From positions 1 through 49,416 of the forward strand of contig JAEWFT010000034.1 of the NCBI GenBank assembly GCA_023388715.1: DNA of 49,416 nt, in the 5' to 3' direction. The position numbers and the translations under genes were made by a program. The DNA is from Pseudomonadota bacterium. GTDB lineage: Bacteria; Pseudomonadota; Gammaproteobacteria; Xanthomonadales; Xanthomonadaceae. Each line of letters begins with the position of its first letter. Position 1 is the first letter of the stretch. Below, piece after piece: positions 41,867-49,416 of this stretch. Under the pieces are notes generated by a model. The model ran no database searches. It was not told the DNA's origin and saw only the letters and a list, made by a program, of their open reading frames with translations.

Positions 41867-44602
41867 TCAGACCACGATGTTCACGATCTTGCCGGGTACC
41901 ACGATCACCTTTTTCGGCACCTGCCCGGCCACGAAGGCTGCCACCCCGGGCGCGGCCAGCGCCGCCGCCTCGACCGCCTCGCGCGGGGCGTCGACGGCGA
42001 CCTCGATCGTGCCGCGCAGCTTGCCGTTGACCTGCACCGCCAGCGTGACCGCGTCGCGCACCAGCGCCTCCGCATCGGCGGTGGGAAACGACACGTCCTC
42101 CAGCAGGGTTTCCGGATGGCCAAGCACTTGCCACAACGCGTGACTGATGTGCGGGGTGATCGGGTTGAGCAGCAGGACGATCGCCTCGAACGCCTCGTGG
42201 CGCACCGCGCGGCCCTGCTCGCTGGTGTCGCTGAACCTGGCCAGCGCGTTCATCAGCTCCATCAGCGCGGCGATCGCGGTGTTGAACGCGTGCCGGCGCG
42301 CGTAGTCGTCGCCGACCTTGGCGATGGCCTCGTGCACCTGCCGCCGCAGCGCCTTCTGCCCGGCGTCGAGCCGTGCGGGATCGACCGCCGGGTGGTCCGG
42401 CTGCGCGGCGTGTGCGTGCACGTCGCGCCACAGCCGCCGCAGGAAGCGCGCCATGCCTTCCACGCCGGCATCGCTCCACTCCAGCGACAGCTCCGGCGGC
42501 GCGGCAAACATCGAGAACAGGCGCACGGTGTCGGCGCCGTAGCGGTCGACGAGAAGTTGCGGGTCGACCCCGTTGTTCTTCGACTTCGACATCTTCTCGG
42601 TGCCGCCGACCAGCACCGGCAGGCCGTCGCTGCGCGCGATCGCGCCGGTCACCCGCATCCGCTCGTCGTGCAGCAGCTCGACGTCGGCCGGGTTGATCCA
42701 TTCCTTGGCGCCGTGCGCGTCCTCACGATAGAACGTATCGGCGATGACCATGCCCTGGGTGAGCAGGCGGGTGGCAGGCTCATCGCTCGCGACCAGCCCG
42801 GCATCACGCAGGAGCTTGTGGTAGAAGCGGAAGTACATCAGGTGCAGGATCGCGTGCTCGATCCCGCCGATGTACTGGTCCACCGGCAGCCAGTAGTTGG
42901 CGCGCCCATCGACCATGTCGGATGCGCCCGGCGAGGTGTAGCGGGCGTAGTACCAGCTCGACTCCATGAAGGTGTCGAAGGTGTCGGTCTCGCGCTCGGC
43001 CGCGCCCCCGCATTGCGGGCAGGTGGTCTTGCGCCACTCGGGGTCGGACTTGATCGGCGAGTGCACGTCGCCGGAGGCGAAGGCATCGGCCACGTCCTCC
43101 GGCAGGAGCACCGGAAGCTGGTCTTCCGGCACCGGCACCGCCCCGCAGCTGGCGCAATGGATTACCGGGATCGGGCAGCCCCAGTAGCGCTGCCGCGACA
43201 CGCCCCAGTCGCGCAGGCGGAAATTGACCTTGCGCCTGCCGCTGCCGGCCGCCTCGAGGCGCTCCGCCAGCGCATCCAGCGCCGCCGCTGAATCCAGGCC
43301 GTTGAAGTCGCCGGAATTGATCAGCCAGCCGCGCTCGGTCTGCGCTGCCTCCTCCTCGATCCGGCGCAGGTACTCGCGCACCACCGCCACCGCGGCGTCG
43401 ATCTCGACCACGTCGATCGCGGCGTGCCCGCCGAGCGCCACCGCCATCGGATCGTCGTGGTCGGCCAGGTGCGCGTTGATCTCTTCCAGCGCGTCGCGGG
43501 TGGCCGCATCGGCGATCACCGGCTTGACCGGCAGACCGTAGGCCTTGGCGAATTCCCAGTCGCGCTGGTCGTGCGCCGGCACCGCCATCACCGCTCCGGT
43601 GCCGTAGCCAATCAGCACGAAATTGGCGACGTAGATCGGCAGGTCCTCGCCGGTCAGCGGATGGATCGCCCACTGCCCGGTGGCCATGCCGCGCTTTTCC
43701 TGGGTTTCCAGCTCCGCTTCCGACACCCCGCCGTGCCGCAGTTCCTCGAGGAACGCGGCCAGCTCCGGGTTGCCCTGCGCGGCCTTGAGCGCCAGCGGGT
43801 GTTCGCCGGCGATGCTGACGTAGGTGGCGCCCATCAGCGTGTCCGGACGGGTGGTGAACACGCTCAGCGGCTCGCTTTCGCCATCGACGCGGAACTGGAT
43901 CTCCAGGCCTTCGCTGCGACCGATCCAGTTGCGCTGCATGGTCTTGACCGACTCCGGCCAGCCCGGCAGGCGGTCCAGTTCGTCCAGCAGTTCCTGCGCG
44001 TAATCGGTGATGCGCAGGAACCACTGCGGGATCTCGCGCTTCTCGACCAGCGCGCCGGTGCGCCAGCCGCGGCCGTCGATCACCTGCTCGTTGGCGAGCA
44101 CGGTCTGGTCAACCGGGTCCCAGTTGACCACGCTGTTGCGGCGGTAGGCCACGCCCTTCTTCAGCAGGCGCACGAACATGCGCTGCTCGTGGACGTAGTA
44201 GTCCGGCCGGCAGGTGGCGAACTCGCGGCTCCAGTCGATCGCGTAGCCCAGCGACTGCAGTTGCGCGCGCATGTGCTCGATGTTGGCGTAGGTCCACTTC
44301 GCCGGCGCGGTCTTGTTCCTGATCGCGGCGTTTTCCGCCGGCAGGCCGAACGCGTCCCAGCCCATCGGCTGCAGCACGTTGTGGCCGGTCATCCGCTTGT
44401 GGCGGCTGATGACATCGCCGATGGTGTAGTTGCGCACGTGGCCGACGTGCAGCGCGCCGGACGGATACGGCAGCATCGACAGGCAGTAGTACTTCGGCTT
44501 GTCCGACTGCTCGCTGGCCTCGAAGGCGCGGGTGGTCGACCAGAACGACTGGGCAGCGGCTTCGACAGCGCGGGGATCGTAAACGGAGGGCTCGGCGGAC
44601 AC
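41867..44602 (-). CDS. leuS: Leucyl-tRNA synthetase
   Basis: LeuS charges tRNA-Leu. The 911-residue class I synthetase has the HIGH motif as HVGH in YPSGALHVGHVRNYTIGD, the editing CP1 domain with FTTRPDTLMGATY, a zinc-binding CASCG ... CPQCGG region and KMSKS in TEKMSKSKNNGVDP. It is longer than E. coli LeuS (860); the extra length includes a helical insert of about 40 residues in CP1 (about 43343-43460). No ATG gives the correct N-terminus, so GTG at 44602 (SAEPSVYDPRAVEAAAQ) is chosen. It heads the leuS-lptE-holA-nadD-rsfS-rlmH run. Confidence 0.97.
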   Translation of the reverse strand: MSAEPSVYDPRAVEAAAQSFWSTTRAFEASEQSDKPKYYCLSMLPYPSGALHVGHVRNYTIGDVISRHKRMTGHNVLQPMGWDAFGLPAENAAIRNKTAPAKWTYANIEHMRAQLQSLGYAIDWSREFATCRPDYYVHEQRMFVRLLKKGVAYRRNSVVNWDPVDQTVLANEQVIDGRGWRTGALVEKREIPQWFLRITDYAQELLDELDRLPGWPESVKTMQRNWIGRSEGLEIQFRVDGESEPLSVFTTRPDTLMGATYVSIAGEHPLALKAAQGNPELAAFLEELRHGGVSEAELETQEKRGMATGQWAIHPLTGEDLPIYVANFVLIGYGTGAVMAVPAHDQRDWEFAKAYGLPVKPVIADAATRDALEEINAHLADHDDPMAVALGGHAAIDVVEIDAAVAVVREYLRRIEEEAAQTERGWLINSGDFNGLDSAAALDALAERLEAAGSGRRKVNFRLRDWGVSRQRYWGCPIPVIHCASCGAVPVPEDQLPVLLPEDVADAFASGDVHSPIKSDPEWRKTTCPQCGGAAERETDTFDTFMESSWYYARYTSPGASDMVDGRANYWLPVDQYIGGIEHAILHLMYFRFYHKLLRDAGLVASDEPATRLLTQGMVIADTFYREDAHGAKEWINPADVELLHDERMRVTGAIARSDGLPVLVGGTEKMSKSKNNGVDPQLLVDRYGADTVRLFSMFAAPPELSLEWSDAGVEGMARFLRRLWRDVHAHAAQPDHPAVDPARLDAGQKALRRQVHEAIAKVGDDYARRHAFNTAIAALMELMNALARFSDTSEQGRAVRHEAFEAIVLLLNPITPHISHALWQVLGHPETLLEDVSFPTADAEALVRDAVTLAVQVNGKLRGTIEVAVDAPREAVEAAALAAPGVAAFVAGQVPKKVIVVPGKIVNIVV

Positions 44603-44630
44603 GGCGACGGCTTGGGGACGCGGGCCGGAC

Positions 44631-44636
44631 AGCCTA
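44631..44636 (-). promoter_or_regulatory. Candidate -10 element of leuS
   Basis: TAGGCT on the minus strand lies 28 bases upstream of the leuS GTG in the 94-base divergent gap with the amidohydrolase gene. The -35 is not convincing. A promoter is required here because the neighbouring gene is divergent. Confidence 0.3.
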
Positions 44637-44696
44637 CCGCAGCGCAACAGGGGCCGCCACGCATGGCAACATCCCCGCTTCGCCCGGAGAACGTCG

Positions 44697-45997
<1,301 letters not shown>

Positions 45998-46001
<4 letters not shown>

Positions 46002-46249
46002 ACCTGGAATGGCTGGGCTTCCTGGCCGCGACGCTGACCACCGTCGCGTTCGTGCCGCAGGCGCTCAAGACCCTGCGCACGCGCGACACCTCGGGCATCT
46101 CGCTGGGCATGTACTCGGTGTTCACCGCGGGCATCGCCTGCTGGTTCGGCTACGGGCTGTACCTGCAGTCCTGGCCGATGATCCTGTCCAACATCGTCAC
46201 CTTCGTGCTGGCGGCGATCATCCTGGGGCTGAAGCTCAAGCACGGCTGA
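45998..46249 (+). CDS. SemiSWEET-family transporter
   Basis: This 83-residue protein has three membrane helices (about 4-20, 37-56, 59-78) and the canonical PQ motif in FVPQALKTLRTRDTSGISLGMY. SemiSWEETs dimerise to carry sugars through the membrane; the substrate here is unknown. The GTG at 45998 overlaps the amidohydrolase stop, so the two are translationally coupled. Its 3' end overlaps the converging DUF998-like gene by 14 bases. Confidence 0.93.
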
Positions 46250-46814
46250 CGGCCGGCGCGCCCCGGCCCGACGCCCACAGCCACCAGCCGAACCAGCCCG
46301 CGAAGGCAAGCCGCTGCGCCAGCGCCGCGGGCATCAGGCTGGCGCCGCCGGTGGCGAGCAGCAGCACGACCAGCACGAGCGCGAGGCCGCCGCGGCCACC
46401 GCGACTGCGCCAGGCCAGCGCGCCGCCGGCCACGAATGCGATCCACCAGGCGCTCCAGGCCACCGCATGCGCGCGGCTGGCCGGCGCCAGCAGGTCGGTC
46501 GGATCCAGCGGCAGCAGCCCCTGCGCCGCGAAGGCCAGGGCCGAGAGCAGCAGCATCTGCAGCCCCAGGCGCGCGCGCCATCCGGAATTCCCCGCCTGGC
46601 CGCGCCACCGCCAGGCCAGCCACCCGAGCAAGGCGCCCGGCAGCACGAAGCCCAGCAGGTTGAACGCCAGCGCATTGGGCTCGCCGTCGGCGCCGAGCAG
46701 CGCCACCGGCTGGCGCAGCTGGCCGAAGTCGGGCGAGCTCGCGCCAAACGCCGCGACGGCGGCCACGCACACCAGCAGCGCCACCGCCGCCAACCACCTG
46801 TCGTTGTCGCGCAT
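46236..46814 (-). CDS. DUF998-like integral membrane protein
   Basis: The 192-residue protein has about six hydrophobic segments (about 8-24, 48-68, 84-100, 115-132, 140-158, 165-182). The FGASSPDFGQLRQPVALLGADGEPNALAFNLLGFVLPG region and overall size fit DUF998 membrane proteins, whose function is unknown. The ATG at 46814 is preceded by GGAGGG. An AATAAT -10-like element is at 46855-46850 on the same strand. It is convergent with the SemiSWEET gene. Confidence 0.8.
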   Translation of the reverse strand: MRDNDRWLAAVALLVCVAAVAAFGASSPDFGQLRQPVALLGADGEPNALAFNLLGFVLPGALLGWLAWRWRGQAGNSGWRARLGLQMLLLSALAFAAQGLLPLDPTDLLAPASRAHAVAWSAWWIAFVAGGALAWRSRGGRGGLALVLVVLLLATGGASLMPAALAQRLAFAGWFGWWLWASGRGAPAVSRA

Positions 46815-46913
46815 CGCGCCCTCCGCGCGGCGATGCCGCGGTCGCGCCGATTATTCCCGATCGCCTTGTGAACGCGCGCCCGCGACGCCATCTCCACAGG
46901 CACCGCCGCCACC

Positions 46914-47801
46914 ATGACGCCCATGAACGACGCCATCGCCCCCCCGCACGTGTTCGACGCCACCGCCGCCACCTTCGAGGAGACGGTGATCCGCACCTCG
47001 CTGCAGACGCCGGTGCTGGTCGATTTCTGGGCGACCTGGTGCGGCCCGTGCAAGACGCTGGGCCCGCTGCTGGAGAAGCTCGCGGCCGACTACAACGGCG
47101 CCTTCCTCTTGGCCAAGGTCGACGTCGACAAGGAGCAGGAACTGGCCGCCGCGTTCCAGATCCGTTCGGTGCCCACGGTGATGCTGGTCAAGGACGGACA
47201 ACTGGTGGACGGCTTCCCGGGCGCGTTGCCGGAAAGCCAGCTGCGCGAGTTCCTCCAGCACCACGGCATTGCGCCGGCGGAGGCGTTGCCGGAGGAAGAA
47301 GCGGCCCCGGACGTCGCCGCGCCGCTCGATCCGCACGAGGAAGTGATGCGCCTGCGCAAGGCGGTGGAGGCCGAGCCGGACACGGCCGAGCTGCGGCTGG
47401 ACCTGGCGCTCGCGCTGTTGCAGACCGGCGCTGCCGCGGAGGCCGAGGCGCTGCTGGATGGCCTGCCCGCCAACCTCGCCACCGACGACCGCACGGTCCA
47501 GGCGCGCGCCCGGCTCGGCTTCGCCGCCCTGCTGCCGGACGCGCCGCCGCTGGAAATCCTGGAAGCCGCGGTCACGGCGGATCCGGGCGACCTGCGCGCG
47601 CGGCACCTGCTGGGCGTGCGCAAGCTGGTGTCCGGCGATGCGCAGGGCGGGCTGGAGCAGTTCATCGAGATGCTGCAGCGCGATCGCCAGTTCGACGACG
47701 GCCTGGCGAAGAAGTCGCTGATCGATGCCTTCCGGGTGATCGACGACGCCGACCTGGTGGGCCGCTACCGCCGCCGGATGTCCTCCCTGCTGCTGGTCTG
47801 A
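46914..47801 (+). CDS. cnoX: Thioredoxin-TPR co-chaperone (CnoX/YbbN-like)
   Basis: The 295-residue protein has an N-terminal thioredoxin domain with an intact active site Cys43-Gly-Pro-Cys46 in FWATWCGPCK and the cis-Pro loop SVPTVMLVKDG, followed from about residue 140 by tetratricopeptide-like helices (RKAVEAEPDTAELRLDLALALLQTG). This is the CnoX/YbbN architecture, a chaperedoxin that protects proteins and passes them to GroEL. E. coli CnoX has lost the first Cys; this one keeps both and could act as an oxidoreductase. An ATG three codons later is an alternative start. Confidence 0.92.
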   Translation: MTPMNDAIAPPHVFDATAATFEETVIRTSLQTPVLVDFWATWCGPCKTLGPLLEKLAADYNGAFLLAKVDVDKEQELAAAFQIRSVPTVMLVKDGQLVDGFPGALPESQLREFLQHHGIAPAEALPEEEAAPDVAAPLDPHEEVMRLRKAVEAEPDTAELRLDLALALLQTGAAAEAEALLDGLPANLATDDRTVQARARLGFAALLPDAPPLEILEAAVTADPGDLRARHLLGVRKLVSGDAQGGLEQFIEMLQRDRQFDDGLAKKSLIDAFRVIDDADLVGRYRRRMSSLLLV

Positions 47802-47867
47802 CCGCGGCTGCGGGGCCGGCGCAGGTCCGCGCAACCGCACCCGCGTCGCAAACCCGCGCACCGGGCG

Positions 47868-47896
47868 TTCCGGCCTTGGCGCCGGCGTCGTATGCT
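47868..47896 (+). promoter_or_regulatory. Candidate promoter of the Ser/Thr kinase gene
   Basis: TATGCT (47891-47896) is a fair -10 element 26 bases before the kinase TTG. A weak TTCCGG lies 17 bp upstream at 47868-47873. The 121-base gap after cnoX shows no other feature. Confidence 0.35.
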
Positions 47897-47922
47897 GCAA
47901 CGCCGCTCCAGGGAGACAGGCG

Positions 47923-49416
47923 TTGCGCGAACATCCGCAGATCGAGGGCTACCGCATCCACCGCGTGATCGGGCACGGCGGCATGTCCACCGTGTACCTC
48001 GCCGAGCAGGTGTCGCTGCGGCGCAAGGTCGCGCTGAAGGTGATGCTGGCCGAGGCGCTGGCCGACGAGGTCAGCCGCGCGCGCTTCGAGAACGAGGCGC
48101 GCACGATCGCGCGGCTGGAACACCCGAACATTGTCGGCATCTACGAGGTCGGGCGCACCGCCGACGGCCTGCCGTTCTACGCGATGCCCTACCTCGCGCG
48201 CGGCCACCTGGCGCAGCGCAAGCTGGCCGGCGACCAGCCGAAGGTCGCGGCGCTGGTGCGGACGTTGCTGCAGGCGCTCGACTACGCCCACCTGCGCGGC
48301 GTGGTCCATCGCGACGTCAAGGCGGAGAACGTGCTGTTCGATGACGCCGACCGGCCGATGCTCGCCGACTTCGGCATCGCGCTGCGCCGCGGCGGCGGCC
48401 CGCGGCTGACCAATGCCGGACTCGCCGTCGGCAGCACCGCCTACATGCCGCCGGAGCAGGCGCGTGGCGCCGATGTCGACCGCCGCGTCGACCTCTACAG
48501 CATCGGCGTGCTGGCCTGGGAAATGCTGACCGGGCGGCTGCCGTACAACGCGGGCGATGCGCTGTCGATGGCGCTCAAGCACCTGCAGGATCCCATCCCG
48601 CGACTGCCGCCCGCGCTCCGGCACTGGCAATCCTTCATGGACCGGGCGATGGCCAAGCGACCGGAAGACCGCTTCGGCACCGCGCGCGAGATGCTGGAAG
48701 CGCTCGACGCGCTGGAGCGCCGCGCCGGCAAGGCCTTCGTCGCGATCGAGCCGCCGGCCGAGGTTGCGGAAGGCGAAGGCGCCAGGCCCGGCATGCGCCC
48801 GTGGCTGGTTCCCGCCACGATCGCGGTGGTGGCGGCCGCCGCGCTGGGCTATGCCCTGCTCGGGCCGGGCACGCCAACCGGCGAATCCGGCCCTGCGTCC
48901 GCCGACACCGCGCCCGGCACCGGTCCCGATGCGCTGCCCGCGCCTGCCGCGGGGGCGCAGACCGGCGTGATGCCGCAACTGGCGGAACCGGTGGAGCGCG
49001 AGAGCGTCGCCGCCTACCTTGCAAATGCCGAGCAGCAATTGCGCGACGGCCGGCTGCTCTCGCCACCGAACGCGAATGCCTGGGACAGCCTGGAGGCGGC
49101 GTGGCGCGCCAATCCCGCCGACCCCGACGTACACCCCCTGACCGCGCGGCTGTTCGACGCGCTGGGCACCGAGGCCGAGACCGCGATGGCCGCGGGCGAG
49201 GTGGCGCGCGCGCGCAAGGCGTTCCAGCATGCGCAGCAGCTCGACGCGCGCCGCGGCGGTACCGGCGTGGCGGTGGCGCAGCTGCGCGGCCGCACAGAGC
49301 GCGCGCTGGACGCGCGCCTGCGCGAGATGCCCAGCGGCGATGGCGCGGCCCGCACGCTGCTTGCTGACATCGGCTGGCTGGGACTGGACGGCAGCCGCAT
49401 GCGCACGCTGCAGGCG
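47923..49416 (+). CDS. Membrane-anchored Ser/Thr protein kinase (PknB-like), 3' end beyond the window
   Basis: The frame stays open for 498 codons to the window edge. The kinase domain (about 10-265) has the Gly-rich loop IGHGGMSTVYL (17-26), VALK with Lys39, catalytic HRDVKAEN with Asp131, DFG at 149-151 and the MPPEQARG activation segment. It is a complete RD kinase. One membrane helix follows (about 294-312), then a Pro/Gly/Ala-rich linker and a helical TPR-like extracytoplasmic part (about 360 onwards). TTG at 47923 follows GGGAGA at 47911-47916 and no upstream ATG fits. A kinase with an external helical sensor is the likely design; the ligand is unknown. Confidence 0.93.
   Translation, partial: MREHPQIEGYRIHRVIGHGGMSTVYLAEQVSLRRKVALKVMLAEALADEVSRARFENEARTIARLEHPNIVGIYEVGRTADGLPFYAMPYLARGHLAQRKLAGDQPKVAALVRTLLQALDYAHLRGVVHRDVKAENVLFDDADRPMLADFGIALRRGGGPRLTNAGLAVGSTAYMPPEQARGADVDRRVDLYSIGVLAWEMLTGRLPYNAGDALSMALKHLQDPIPRLPPALRHWQSFMDRAMAKRPEDRFGTAREMLEALDALERRAGKAFVAIEPPAEVAEGEGARPGMRPWLVPATIAVVAAAALGYALLGPGTPTGESGPASADTAPGTGPDALPAPAAGAQTGVMPQLAEPVERESVAAYLANAEQQLRDGRLLSPPNANAWDSLEAAWRANPADPDVHPLTARLFDALGTEAETAMAAGEVARARKAFQHAQQLDARRGGTGVAVAQLRGRTERALDARLREMPSGDGAARTLLADIGWLGLDGSRMRTLQA

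Noticed and set aside
44603..44696. Possible riboswitch or T-box in front of leuS
   Set aside because: The gap is only 94 bases and shared with a divergent gene. No specifier loop or T-box sequence is visible, and T-boxes are not typical of this group.

Overview
This is a gene-dense chromosomal segment of very high G+C content (I estimate about 70%), with no mobile elements, tRNA, rRNA or CRISPR that I can see. The gene order map | rpsB-tsf | pyrH-frr-uppS-cdsA-dxr-rseP-bamA-lpxD-fabZ-lpxA-lpxB-rnhB-dnaE-accA-tilS is the classic gammaproteobacterial core cluster. The G+C content, protein sequences and local arrangements (no skp between bamA and lpxD; tldD, yjgA and pmbA in one place) suggest the Xanthomonadaceae/Lysobacteraceae, a Lysobacter/Luteimonas-like bacterium. 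That assignment is inferred from sequence style, not from a database search.

Layout. Positions 1-858 (minus) hold the probable start of glnD and map. Positions 859-1183 are the rpsB promoter and a structured leader. rpsB, an unrecognised 62-residue acidic ORF and tsf follow, closed by a strong terminator at 3215-3238. On the minus strand lie xthA and a PQ-loop/SemiSWEET-like membrane protein. From 4488 to 26919 all genes run on the plus strand: nucleotide supply (pyrH), ribosome recycling (frr), the undecaprenyl phosphate, phospholipid and isoprenoid pathways (uppS, cdsA, dxr, ispA), envelope stress and outer-membrane assembly (rseP, bamA), lipid A and fatty acid synthesis (lpxD, fabZ, lpxA, lpxB, accA), and DNA/RNA enzymes (rnhB, dnaE, tilS, xseB). 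The run ends in a tightly coupled pair: a CHASE2 membrane sensor with an unusual cytosolic domain, then a secreted SH3-M48 zinc protease.

From 26990 to 37450 the genes are mostly on the minus strand: two tandem DUF4870 membrane proteins, pmbA (tldE), tldD, yhdP, rng and maf. A plus-strand yjgA (darP) sits exactly between tldD and pmbA. In E. coli the rng-yhdP-tldD and pmbA-yjgA groups lie at separate loci; here they are joined, so both halves of the TldD/TldE protease are together. Next come a periplasmic SIMPL protein plus a small acidic protein (plus), then rlmH-rsfS-nadD-holA-lptE-leuS (all minus; ribosome silencing and 23S methylation, NAD synthesis, the clamp-loader delta subunit, LPS transport, Leu-tRNA synthetase).

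The right end has a secreted metal-dependent amidohydrolase translationally coupled to a SemiSWEET transporter, a DUF998-like membrane protein, a CnoX-like thioredoxin-TPR protein with an intact CGPC motif, and a membrane-anchored Ser/Thr kinase that runs off the window. No complete new system jumps out. The least explained items are the CHASE2/M48 pair, the small ORF inside the rpsB-tsf operon, the antisense arrangement around yjgA, and a recurring -10-like hexamer 6-7 bases before start codons that suggests leaderless mRNAs.
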